This document shows positions 54,935-62,437 of a stretch of DNA of 64,000 nucleotides, piece after piece (position 1 is the stretch's first letter; the number at the start of each line of letters is the position of its first letter). Under the pieces are notes generated by a model, which searched no databases, was not told where the DNA came from, and worked only from the letters and a program-made list of their open reading frames with translations. Origin of the DNA: a bacterium D16-51 (GTDB lineage Bacteria > Bacillota > Clostridia > Lachnospirales > Lachnospiraceae). The stretch covers positions 21,316 to 85,315 of the forward strand of contig RAYE01000019.1 of NCBI GenBank assembly GCA_003612285.1, written 5' to 3'. The position numbers and the translations under genes are program-made.

Positions 54935-56104
54935 TTATGTTACTTTGACAGCTCCCAAATCTTTTAAAATATCATTTACATCTGAGGAATCAATAGTACT
55001 ATTATCTGGCTTAGGAAATACCCCTGCTGGATTCTTTGCTAAGGATTTTTCATATTCCTGGGCTTGACGAACCATATCATCAGCAGTAGTATAATCATAT
55101 GCTGGCATAGAATACTCCCTATACTCTCCAACACTGTTTTTATAATGGTAAACAATTAAATTCAAACGGCGCATAAGTTGATAGAGTGAATCAATATTTT
55201 TTTGTGTATCATCCACCATAAAGGAATATACTTTTTCTGGCGGATAAATCGAACAGATAATAACAGAAGTCCACAAGGCATAGGTGTTCCGATACCTGCA
55301 ATGTTGCTGGTTTCTGCTGTATACGTCTAAAATCGACAAGAGCTGGTTGTAAGGTATGCCACCTCTGAACTCATCCATGACAATAATCTTTGCTGGGTTG
55401 TCAATATAAAAGTCAAAACCGCCGCCAGACGAACCAGAATTAGAGTAATCATTACACATGTAGACTTCATCTGGCGAATACTTTTCACATAGACGTATGT
55501 AATTGTAAGTCTTACCTGTGCCACTGCGTCCCCAGTGATATTCGTTATGCATTTCTTTGATTAACGGCGTATCTTTGATTCGTTTTGATAAATAAGCTCC
55601 CTTTATCATGCGTTCGTATTTACGGTAGCGGAAGGATTCTTCAAAGATTTCTTCTGGAGAGTAGCCCTGTTCCAGAAAATCCTCTATTTCTTCTAAGTCA
55701 TGTCTTTTACCCTGCTTGTCTTCAATCGCTTCCAAGTTTACAACACAGAGCACATGCTCGCCTTTTTCGGCATGTTTTCCTTCTTTTAGTAAATAGGAAA
55801 CCAGTTCCTTTTTGCCACCCTCTTGTGGCTCTACATGGCTTTGGAAAAGAACATCCGATACTTTTCTAAGCGTAGTTGTATTGCCATAACACACAAAGTG
55901 CATATGGTAGCGCCCCTCGGCAGAAACACACACCGCTGCGGCAGCTTTCCTGCCCTTTCCGCTTTTTTCCCATAATTTAATAAAATAATCAGCTACAAAT
56001 TCTGGGTTTTCATATTCTTCTTTTTTTAACCCTGCTTTTTCCATATTAGCAATATGGATAGTACAAACCCAGCTCCTATCCCTTATATCAGGAGAGAATG
56101 CCAT
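54935..56104 (-). CDS. rep: CRESS-virus-like Rep: HUH endonuclease plus SF3 helicase
   Basis: A 389-residue rolling-circle initiator. HUH motifs: I VCTIHIAN (13-20), II YHMHFV (HMH 67-69), III YLLK with Tyr104 and Lys107. Superfamily-3 helicase: Walker A GRSGTGKT (192-199), Walker B IIVMDEFRGG (near 240-249), motif C VIICSIYPPEKVY (281-293). Both domains in this order are the layout of circovirus-type Reps and of their bacterial plasmid relatives. In an IME it may replicate the excised circle and perhaps serve as relaxase for transfer. ATG 56104 follows AAAGGG. The candidate origin is directly upstream. Confidence 0.88.
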   Translation of the reverse strand: MAFSPDIRDRSWVCTIHIANMEKAGLKKEEYENPEFVADYFIKLWEKSGKGRKAAAAVCVSAEGRYHMHFVCYGNTTTLRKVSDVLFQSHVEPQEGGKKELVSYLLKEGKHAEKGEHVLCVVNLEAIEDKQGKRHDLEEIEDFLEQGYSPEEIFEESFRYRKYERMIKGAYLSKRIKDTPLIKEMHNEYHWGRSGTGKTYNYIRLCEKYSPDEVYMCNDYSNSGSSGGGFDFYIDNPAKIIVMDEFRGGIPYNQLLSILDVYSRNQQHCRYRNTYALWTSVIICSIYPPEKVYSFMVDDTQKNIDSLYQLMRRLNLIVYHYKNSVGEYREYSMPAYDYTTADDMVRQAQEYEKSLAKNPAGVFPKPDNSTIDSSDVNDILKDLGAVKVT

Positions 56105-56159
56105 TTAATCACACCCTTTCTGTTATTTTCACACTTTGATGTGTGACTAATAAAGCCAA

Positions 56160-56275
56160 TAAAAATGCCGCCTGCCAGCGGAAATCACAGTTACAAAAGT
56201 GAACGGGTAACACTGAACCGTTCACTTTTTAAGCAAAGCGGCGGCTTGTGGCTTACGCCACCGCCTGCCACTTTG
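56160..56275 (-). other. Candidate rolling-circle origin of IME2
   Basis: A perfect 12-bp inverted repeat (56195-56206 and 56218-56229) has an 11-base loop. On the Rep coding strand the loop reads TTCAGTGTTAC, whose last nine bases match the circovirus nonamer TAGTATTAC at seven positions, including the TTAC around the nick. TGGCAGGCGG occurs as a direct repeat on both sides (complement of 56168-56177 and 56261-56270), like the Rep-binding iterons of such origins. It lies 55 bp upstream of the rep ATG. The stem could alternatively be a bidirectional terminator (T4-A4 ends). Confidence 0.65.
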
Positions 56276-56280
56276 CAAAA

Positions 56281-56991
56281 TTAAGCCATATAGTCAGCCC
56301 CTTTCTTTTGTAACAGCTTTTTTAGTTTTGCAGGCTCTTTTATAAATGGAATCTGAATCACTTCCAGTCCCTTCTCTGGCATTGAAATATAGCCGCAGCA
56401 TTTGGGCAGATGGACGCTTTTGTCAATCTCACAATTTGGGAACAGCATAGCTGCAGATTCCGTTGAAATGGTTGAACCCATGTAAATTTTTATTCCAAAC
56501 TGTTCACGGATGGCAGTATCAAGCACTTTCGCATTAAACTGCTGGCTAATGAAAATCAGATGGTAACCAAAACTCCGTCCCATAAATGCAATATGGCTGA
56601 CTTTTGCCATAAGTTCTTTAAACCCTTTAGAATCCTTTGACATGGCATAGCTGGAAAACTCGTCAAAAAGCAGGTATTTTTCCAAATGTCCTTTAGATTT
56701 AATTGTAGCTAAAAAGGATTCGTAAAAATTATTTAATATTTTGTCACAGTCCGTATATTCCGCATAATCAGGCACAATGTTATCCCAGTCACCGCCAGCT
56801 TTAAAATCGCAGATAGAAATATCCGCTGCCGTATTAAGAAGCTGGCTTGCAACTGTCTGGCAGAGGACGGTCTTACCGCCCCCTGTAATTCCAGAAATAA
56901 GTAAATGTGGGACTGTATCTGTATCCCAGAAAAAAGGTGATTTTAAACCACCCAGCCACATTTGGGCAGAATATCCCAGCTTAATCTCCAT
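56281..56991 (-). CDS. FtsK/SpoIIIE-type (TcpA-like) DNA-translocating ATPase
   Basis: A 236-residue ATPase: MEIKLGYSAQMWLGGLKSPF, then Walker A LISGITGGGKTVLCQTV (34-41 core), ISICDFKAGGDW, Walker B KYLLFDEFSSYAM, and FISQQFNAKVLDTAIREQFGIKIYMGS. It is a minimal FtsK domain without membrane helices, like the coupling proteins encoded next to Rep-type relaxases in Firmicute ICEs and IMEs. The upstream gene for a membrane protein may provide the anchor. It probably hands IME2 DNA to a helper channel. Confidence 0.85.
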   Translation of the reverse strand: MEIKLGYSAQMWLGGLKSPFFWDTDTVPHLLISGITGGGKTVLCQTVASQLLNTAADISICDFKAGGDWDNIVPDYAEYTDCDKILNNFYESFLATIKSKGHLEKYLLFDEFSSYAMSKDSKGFKELMAKVSHIAFMGRSFGYHLIFISQQFNAKVLDTAIREQFGIKIYMGSTISTESAAMLFPNCEIDKSVHLPKCCGYISMPEKGLEVIQIPFIKEPAKLKKLLQKKGADYMA

Positions 56992-56994
56992 TCC

Positions 56995-57648
56995 TTAACC
57001 CTCATCATCAATATCTTCCAGCTCCCTGTCCAAATCATCATCCGTTATAACGCCACAAACATTAGGGGAAGCGTCTGCTTTTTCGACCTTATACCTGTGC
57101 TGTAAATATGCTTCCTCCTCTGGGAACTCCGCAAAATACAGCTTGATGTTGATATCCCTGTTATAATGAATAAATGAGACAAAATTCTTCCATGGGAAAT
57201 TGCGTGCTGCCATATACTGCCGAAACTGCTTTAACTCCAATGCAGCCATGTTCGCTATATCTTTTTCTGGATAGTCCTGATTTGCTGTGAACCGTATACT
57301 GATAAACCTTGCTGGATAATCTTTATCTTGGTCAACGTCTACAGAGCAGTCTACCTCAAAACCAGTTGCAACATAATTGGAAACTGTGTTTTTTAGCTTG
57401 ATTTCAAAAGACTCCTCGAATAAATGATAAATTTTTGTTTTGTTGAAATAATGTAGTATAAACTTCCAAATGCCTTTAAGTAATCCTAAAAAGGATTTCC
57501 AGATGCCTTTAAGAATCTCAAGAAAATCATTCATTGCATAGACGGTTAATGCTTCCGTGGATGGCTCGTCCATATGCCGTAACTTTTCTATGCAAAGTGC
57601 GATGATAAGTACGCCTAAAATCACTAAAATTCCCTTTAATGTTTCCAT
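56995..57648 (-). CDS. Membrane-anchored protein preceding the FtsK-like gene
   Basis: A 217-residue protein with one N-terminal membrane helix (ETLKGILVILGVLIIALCIEKL), an amphipathic repeated segment (FLEILKGIWKSFLGLLKGIWKFILHYF, about residues 42-68, with LKGIWK twice) and a soluble domain ending very acidic (DDDLDRELEDIDDEG). Not recognised. It starts after GAAAGGA and ends three bases before the FtsK-like start, so the two are one operon. It may anchor the soluble ATPase at the membrane. Confidence 0.65.
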   Translation of the reverse strand: METLKGILVILGVLIIALCIEKLRHMDEPSTEALTVYAMNDFLEILKGIWKSFLGLLKGIWKFILHYFNKTKIYHLFEESFEIKLKNTVSNYVATGFEVDCSVDVDQDKDYPARFISIRFTANQDYPEKDIANMAALELKQFRQYMAARNFPWKNFVSFIHYNRDINIKLYFAEFPEEEAYLQHRYKVEKADASPNVCGVITDDDLDRELEDIDDEG

Positions 57649-57716
57649 AAAATTCTTCCTTTCTTTTATAGTGGAGAGGGAAGCCCCTCCCCACTAAATG
57701 TGTTGTTTAAGAAATG

Positions 57717-57983
57717 CTACTTTAAAATGTCAATTCTCTTAATTGGTTGAAATGTGCCTTTGGCGGTTGTGATTGCTTTGTCATAACATATGTCGATTTC
57801 CATTCCCACTTTTAGATGGGAGCAATCAAAATTTCCAACATACACGGTATCGGCTTTTTGCCCAACACAGCCCCTTCCCGCTTCTGCATTGCTGTAGTAA
57901 TCATTAAAATTGTCAGAAACATGTAACGTTGAAACTTTTTTTCCTTCGCCATTGGTTGAATAGTGAATACCTATAATTTTCAT
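57717..57983 (-). CDS. Small conserved-type IME protein
   Basis: An 88-residue, beta-rich protein: MKIIGIHYSTNGEGKKVSTL, then NAEAGRGCVGQKADTVYVGN, HLKVGMEIDICYDKAITTAKG and FQPIKRIDIL. GGGGAGG is well placed before ATG 57983. I have seen similar proteins beside Rep/FtsK modules of Firmicute elements, with no known function; an OB-like single-stranded DNA binder would fit size and strands but is a guess. Confidence 0.6.
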   Translation of the reverse strand: MKIIGIHYSTNGEGKKVSTLHVSDNFNDYYSNAEAGRGCVGQKADTVYVGNFDCSHLKVGMEIDICYDKAITTAKGTFQPIKRIDILK

Positions 57984-58123
57984 AATTTACCTCCCCTTGC
58001 ATAATTGTTAGGTTTTATCAAATTTGCGCGCTTTTGATGATATTATCATACATAAAAATGAAGATATTGTATGCAGATATACAGGGACATTGTGTCCCTG
58101 TATCAGGGATTTCATATTACAGG

Positions 58124-58537
58124 TCAATTGTTTGTATCATCTGGAAAGTTTTTAATAATGCTGCCTAAACAATCGATTAGTTCGGCTATGTCCTGCTGTT
58201 CCCTCTTATTATAGGAAGAAAGTTTGCGTGCCAGAGGTTCAGTTGCCTGTGAAGCTGTGTTGCTTCCGAAAAACAGGAAATCAGCGCTAACGTTAAGAAC
58301 TTTTGCGGCAGAGTATACGAAAAATGCTGGCATATACTGCTCCCCATTTAGGATTCGGTTTAAGGAGCTTTTGGATATGCCGTAACCCTCAAAATGGAGT
58401 TTATCAAGAAATTTTTTTTGTGACCAATCTTTCTCATACAAAAGTTCTGCAATGTTGTATCCAATTTTTTTGTCAATTTTCCTTTGGATATCTTCCGCCT
58501 GGTTATCTTTCCTTGAATTGTTATTTACCTCATTCAT
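58124..58537 (-). CDS. XRE-family HTH regulator
   Basis: A 137-residue repressor-type protein. Residues 25-90 are a helix-turn-helix (IGYNIAELLYEKDWSQKKFLDKLHFEGYGISKSSLNRILNG, given as parts of that domain) with AAKVLNVSADFLFFG, and a helical tail (NKREQQDIAELIDCLGSIIK). Transcribed away from the RHH gene across a shared 214-bp control region. Likely controls the rep-FtsK operon. Confidence 0.85.
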   Translation of the reverse strand: MNEVNNNSRKDNQAEDIQRKIDKKIGYNIAELLYEKDWSQKKFLDKLHFEGYGISKSSLNRILNGEQYMPAFFVYSAAKVLNVSADFLFFGSNTASQATEPLARKLSSYNKREQQDIAELIDCLGSIIKNFPDDTNN

Positions 58538-58595
58538 TTTCTTTGCTTTCCGAGTATTGCAACGCGCGCTGTAAGAGGCTCATAATTTATTTGCA

Positions 58596-58623
58596 TTGAA
58601 GCTCCCTTGCATGTTTATATAAT
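58596..58623 (+). promoter_or_regulatory. Sigma-A-like promoter for the RHH gene
   Basis: TTGAAG (58596-58601), 16-base spacer, TATAAT (58618-58623), followed by an untranslated leader of about 120 bases to the ATG at 58752. The -10 box lies between GCATG..CATGC arms (58609-58629), a possible repressor site. Confidence 0.5.
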
Positions 58624-58706
58624 ACATGCTAAAATCATAAAGGTAGAAAATGTAACTCATTGTCATAAGGAGTAACTTGGTAGTAAAAAAAGTCATATTA
58701 GCGATT

Positions 58707-58739
58707 ATTTTCATCAAAATACATGGTTTTGATGAAAAT
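58707..58739. promoter_or_regulatory. Perfect inverted repeat before the RHH gene
   Basis: ATTTTCATCAAAA (58707-58719), TACATGG, TTTTGATGAAAAT (58727-58739): a perfect 13-bp inverted repeat three bases before the AGGAGGG binding site. As DNA it is a likely operator for the RHH protein; as RNA it would form a hairpin hindering translation. Confidence 0.65.
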
Positions 58740-58751
58740 TTAGGAGGGTAT

Positions 58752-59339
58752 ATGGAAAATATGAGGATTAAAATTGAAATGCCAGAGTATTTGTATAAAC
58801 GGATGGAAAGGATAGCAGGGAAAATAGGGCTTCCTACATCTTCTTTTATGTCTATGGTTATTGCTGATGTTTTTTTATGCAGGGACTTAAAAGCTGGGCG
58901 CAGGGAAAAGAGCAGGGCAGAAAATACAAAAACAGTCAATGTAACGTTAAAACGTGATTATTACGAGAATGTAATTAGGAAAGTAACAGATGAAGTAAAA
59001 GGATATTCATTATCTGACATGCTTTTAGACTGTATTGAAAATAAAATTGGACAGTTTGACATTATAGAAAAAACCAGAAACCGCAGGTATACCGAAAGCC
59101 AGAAAAAAGCAAGTGCATCTAAGCACATAGGGACAACACATGAACTTTCAGATGATGTAATAAAAAATAATGGGAAGGTTGTCCCACTGGAAGATTATAT
59201 TGCCAGCGAAAGCAGTTATGCAGGTGTTACAAAAAGTGCCTTTAAAAAATATTATCTTGCAATGAAGATAAATGAACTGCTAAAAGAATATCCAGAACAG
59301 CAGTCCGTATATTGTGCGCCAGAAGATTTTGAGGAATAA
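58752..59339 (+). CDS. RHH-like DNA-binding protein
   Basis: A 195-residue protein starting MENMRIKIEMPEYLYKRMER at ATG 58752 (AGGAGGG upstream). The N-terminal strand and two helices (RIKIEMPEYLYKRMERIAGKIGL, SSFMSMVIADVF) and again VNVTLKRDYYENVIRKVTDEVK suggest two ribbon-helix-helix-like units in tandem (about 5-45 and 60-105). The rest is basic then acidic. The only gene in this half of IME2 on the plus strand apart from the HTH and J-domain genes. Probably a regulator or relaxosome DNA binder. Confidence 0.65.
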   Translation: MENMRIKIEMPEYLYKRMERIAGKIGLPTSSFMSMVIADVFLCRDLKAGRREKSRAENTKTVNVTLKRDYYENVIRKVTDEVKGYSLSDMLLDCIENKIGQFDIIEKTRNRRYTESQKKASASKHIGTTHELSDDVIKNNGKVVPLEDYIASESSYAGVTKSAFKKYYLAMKINELLKEYPEQQSVYCAPEDFEE

Positions 59340-59365
59340 AAAAGCACCATGTTCGGTGCTTTTTT
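59338..59365. terminator. Bidirectional terminator
   Basis: AAAAAAGCACC (59338-59348) pairs with GGTGCTTTTTT (59355-59365) across ATGTTC. T runs exist on both strands. Confidence 0.85.
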
Positions 59366-59436
59366 CAGGATATGGCATCGCTATAAAATTCCTAATTGAA
59401 GAAATTATTATAGCCGTAACCCAATGTTTGCATGAA

Positions 59437-59484
59437 AACAGACAGCATACTTACAGGTGGTGTCCAGCCAGTATGCTGTCTGTT
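59437..59484. other. Long perfect hairpin in intergenic region
   Basis: AACAGACAGCATAC (59437-59450) and GTATGCTGTCTGTT (59471-59484) form a perfect 14-bp stem with a 20-base loop. No T run follows. The surrounding 59366-59664 holds no recognised gene. Confidence 0.6.
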
Positions 59485-59664
59485 ATTTAGGAAAGGAGTA
59501 TACTGAAAAATTTTCTCTAAGAGTTGCAATTTACTATATTATAAACTGGAGATTATTAACAATATTAAACTTAATAGCCATTTATGAGAAAATCTTCTAA
59601 TACAAATAGGGCTAACTGGCATATTACGATATAACAGCCAATTCTTTCAATTTATACTAATATT

Positions 59665-59748
59665 CTATTTGCTTATGAATAATATTATCATCAATACAAG
59701 CAGCCCCAATATTATCAAGACAATTTTAGCTGGCTCAGTTAATTTCAT
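59665..59748 (-). CDS. 27-residue single-helix membrane peptide
   Basis: MKLTEPAKIVLIILGLLVLM followed by a short hydrophobic end and Lys. GGAGG lies 11-12 bases before ATG 59748. It starts 15 bp after the stop of the zinc-ribbon membrane protein gene, on the same strand, so both are probably one operon. Function unknown; single-helix peptides of this size include toxins of type I systems and regulators of membrane complexes, but no antisense RNA was identified. Confidence 0.5.
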   Translation of the reverse strand: MKLTEPAKIVLIILGLLVLMIILFISK

Positions 59749-59762
59749 TTAAAACATTCCTC

Positions 59763-60326
59763 CTACCTGTGGTTACCGTAAAATTTTTGACTGCCACATT
59801 CTGTACAAAATTTCGCATCAGCAGCTACTTTTATTCCACATTTAGAACAATACTTTACATTTGATGTGTTCATCTCATTTAATGTTTGGTTTGTCTGCGC
59901 TGTATTTGCTGCTGTATTATCCCATGCATCCATTGAATGTTTTTCAACGCTGCTATAGCCAAGACCAGCAAATATTTTATGTAAGAAAAAGCTAATGATA
60001 AATACAATAATAGCTCCAATCACTCCTATTGCTGGTGAATCACCGCCTAATGCCCCTGCAAGAAAATATCCTCCTACCGCCCAAATAAGACTAAAAACAA
60101 TTGCTACAACCCATGCAAAAAATTCTATCAGACCAACCAGCCATGGAAACAAAAAAGCTATTACCGCCCCTGTTATAAGAGCAGTAATGAATCCTGTGTC
60201 TAAAGCCAGCCACATTACTAATAAAGTCACAATAGCCAAAAGTTTCGATTCTACCTTAATCAGTTTATCACCAGCTCCCATATTTACAAAACCTTCTCTG
60301 GTGTCTCTTATAGTTTGATATGACAT
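59763..60326 (-). CDS. Zinc-ribbon membrane protein
   Basis: A 187-residue protein starting MSYQTIRDTREGFVNMGAGD at ATG 60326 (GGAGG eight bases upstream). Three to four membrane helices between about residues 30 and 115 (LLAIVTLLVMWLAL, LITGAVIAFLFPWL, AWVVAIVFSLIWAVGGYFLAG, IIVFIISFFLH) are followed by a soluble part and a C-terminal zinc ribbon YCSKCGIKV...FCTECG. Unknown function; possibly cargo of IME2. Confidence 0.7.
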   Translation of the reverse strand: MSYQTIRDTREGFVNMGAGDKLIKVESKLLAIVTLLVMWLALDTGFITALITGAVIAFLFPWLVGLIEFFAWVVAIVFSLIWAVGGYFLAGALGGDSPAIGVIGAIIVFIISFFLHKIFAGLGYSSVEKHSMDAWDNTAANTAQTNQTLNEMNTSNVKYCSKCGIKVAADAKFCTECGSQKFYGNHR

Positions 60327-60512
60327 ATATTTTTCCTCCATTTTTCTGTTTTTTTTAATTTTATTAGGATTCATTCAATTAATAAACCTGTTATTACTCC
60401 TTACATAATTTGATTTGGTTATTATTTGTAAGTTTTTATTAATAATATCTATGCCTTTGATAGCAAAGGGGCATTACCAGAATAAAATTAATAATCTTTA
60501 TATTGGGTTGAA

Positions 60513-61238
60513 TTACTGTACACGCATTAAGGAGATACTTTCCATATCGCTTTTACCGTTCTTGCCGTTAGTTCCTTTTTTATACATCTCCGTCTTTAAA
60601 AAGCTACATTTCCCTTCCCAAAATTTATTGCTATTTGTTTCTGTACTGTTGAATCCTCCTACTGCTATTACAATGTTTTTATAGGATTCTGGATATGTAA
60701 TTTCTACTTTAGTGCTGCTTTTTTTCAGATATTTTGTTCCTTTTCCTTTTTTCAGTTTTCCATAGCTATTTTTCCATTTCCCATTCTTTACAGTGACATT
60801 ATGGTTATTCTTTGTTTCAAGTGTCATTCCATCTTTATAATCAAAAATTGCAAACCATCCTGAATAATCTATTGCATATTTTTTCCCTTTCAAAAGTTTT
60901 CCTGTTTCTGTATTATAATAACCTTTGCAATTTTTCTGTATACTGTCCAGTTCATCCTTGCCTGGAACAGCTTCATAGGTAAAGCTAAGCTTTTTATAGC
61001 CCTTTTTTGAAGCGTCTGTTATTTTATAATTTTTCAATTTAACATTTACCATTCCCCAATCCCACCCATAATAGAATGAGGGAATGCCAACAGTCGTATT
61101 CCATTCTAAATTCCAGTTGTAATTTTTTGTAGAAATTTTGCCAGAAGCCCCTGCTGTCTGTTCTGGTGCTGCCATTACTCCCATTAGCAGAGCAACTACC
61201 ATCAATGCTCCAATTACTTTTTTTAATACTTTCTTCAT
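60513..61238 (-). CDS. Secreted protein of unknown function
   Basis: A 241-residue protein with signal peptide (MKKVLKKVIGALMVVALLMG, then VMAAPEQTAGASG; cleavage after about residue 31). The mature part is rich in Lys, Trp, Tyr and Asn and predicted mostly beta (YNWNLEWNTTVGIPSFYYGW, KKLSFTYEAVPGKDEL). No Cys. CGGAGG lies before ATG 61238. No anchor motif, so it is released or surface-bound by charge. I recognise no family; a lone cargo gene. Confidence 0.7.
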   Translation of the reverse strand: MKKVLKKVIGALMVVALLMGVMAAPEQTAGASGKISTKNYNWNLEWNTTVGIPSFYYGWDWGMVNVKLKNYKITDASKKGYKKLSFTYEAVPGKDELDSIQKNCKGYYNTETGKLLKGKKYAIDYSGWFAIFDYKDGMTLETKNNHNVTVKNGKWKNSYGKLKKGKGTKYLKKSSTKVEITYPESYKNIVIAVGGFNSTETNSNKFWEGKCSFLKTEMYKKGTNGKNGKSDMESISLMRVQ

Positions 61239-61618
61239 GTTTTCCTCCGTTCTGCTGGATTTTTACCAGCCATATAATTAGATTTTGCAATAATGATATT
61301 ACAACAAAAAAACAGTCTTATGTATGCAATGTAAGAAATAACTGTTTTTTTGTAATAAATATTTTATCTCTATGACTACATGCAACATGGCTTGTCATTA
61401 CCCATAATATCAATACACCTGTGTGTAAATGACAGTAATTATATATAAAATAATAAATTAAACTCTTATTTCTTATACATAATATTTCATGGCATATTAT
61501 TCAAGCCTGTTAGTATTTTAGCACATATGGAAAAGAAATTCAACTATTAGTGAAAATAATATCAACCATAAGTTAAATAATTTTATATACATTTATATTA
61601 AAATAGGAGGATTTATAT
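61239..61618. other. A+T-rich intergenic region between divergent genes
   Basis: 380 bp with no gene. Expected to hold promoters for the secreted protein (minus) and the HTH gene (plus, AGGAGG at 61605-61610). Nothing else stands out. Confidence 0.5.
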
Positions 61619-61918
61619 ATGGTACATGGTATTGGAAAACGGCTTGCTGAATTACGCAAACAAAACAATTTATCCCAAACTGCTGTTGCTAAAAGGATGG
61701 GCGTATCTTCGGCTTTAGTTAGTGCTTATGAAAAAGAAGAAAGAAATCCAAGTATTGAAAAAATTATTCTTTTAGCAGACATTTACCATGTTACTACTGA
61801 TTATATTTTAGGCAGGACACAATCAAAAGCAGCCAGTGTGTCATTGGATGTTTCCTGTTTATCACCAAAACAGATTTGTATTATTCAAGAACTTATAGAG
61901 AACATGAACATTATATGA
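61619..61918 (+). CDS. XRE-family HTH regulator (SinR-like)
   Basis: A 99-residue Cro/CI-type protein, MVHGIGKRLAELRKQNNLSQ with TAVAKRMGVSSALVSAYEKEERNPSIEK and LADIYHVTTDYILGRT, a textbook helix-turn-helix at residues 5-65. The short helical C-terminus probably dimerizes. AGGAGG eight bases before ATG 61619. It stands alone; likely controls the right-hand genes of IME2. Confidence 0.88.
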   Translation: MVHGIGKRLAELRKQNNLSQTAVAKRMGVSSALVSAYEKEERNPSIEKIILLADIYHVTTDYILGRTQSKAASVSLDVSCLSPKQICIIQELIENMNII

Positions 61919-62144
61919 AAAATATATAGTCTTTTACCATTCCTAGCACCGCCATTCGGCGTTGGTCTGCCCGAACTCCACAGACTACTTGTGCCTACAG
62001 CTCTGTATGAGCTGTTTAAAACGGCACAGACAAGGAGCATTATAGTCCCCTTTTCCAACGCTTCCCCAAGGGAAGCCCTTTTTTCTTCGGCGCAAGTTTC
62101 CTTTTCGGCTTTCCTGCCATGTGTTTTCTCTGCCTCTTGCTGTC

Positions 62145-62265
62145 GGTTTGCAAACGTACATTCTAACAGGATTATTTTTAATAACAAGTGCTGCCCTACG
62201 GCGTATCATTTCATTTGTCACTTGCTATTAAAAATAATCCTGTTTTTTTCAAATGTACGCAAACC
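62145..62265. repeat. Extended inverted repeat (recombination, origin or transfer site candidate)
   Basis: Inner arms 62166-62190 and 62219-62243 are 25 bp with one mismatch (starting ACAGGATTATTTTTAATA). Outer arms extend with GGTTTGC..GTACATT (62145-62162) against AATGTACGCAAACC (62252-62265), one arm carrying a four-base AAAC insertion. The 28-bp loop is GC-richer. The rest of 61919-62318 contains no convincing gene, though a minus-strand frame at 61985-62221 is open. Confidence 0.65.
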
Positions 62266-62318
62266 CGACAAACAGCAAGGAACTAAGAAAACACATAGCA
62301 AAATGAAAGGAGAAAATC

Positions 62319-62381
62319 ATGGGAAACATTGCACCTGCGAAAAATAAAAACGCACCCTCTAAAGCAGCTTCGGAATCTTGA
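62319..62381 (+). CDS. 20-codon frame, probable remnant or leader
   Basis: AAAGGAG well placed before ATG 62319. It encodes MGNIAPAKNKNAPSKAASES and then stops. The start resembles the N-terminus of larger mobile-element proteins, so it may be a truncated remnant or a translated leader of the J-domain gene that follows 56 bp later. Confidence 0.35.
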   Translation: MGNIAPAKNKNAPSKAASES

Positions 62382-62437
62382 AAACACATTTTTTATGCTT
62401 TGGCAGTATAGGCAGACAAAGAAAGGCGGTATCAATT

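Noticed and set aside
61985..62221. Open minus-strand frame of 78 residues (Arg/Lys-rich)
   Set aside because: It runs through one arm and loop of the inverted repeat at 62145-62265, has no good ribosome binding site and an unstructured Arg-rich composition. Kept as noncoding.
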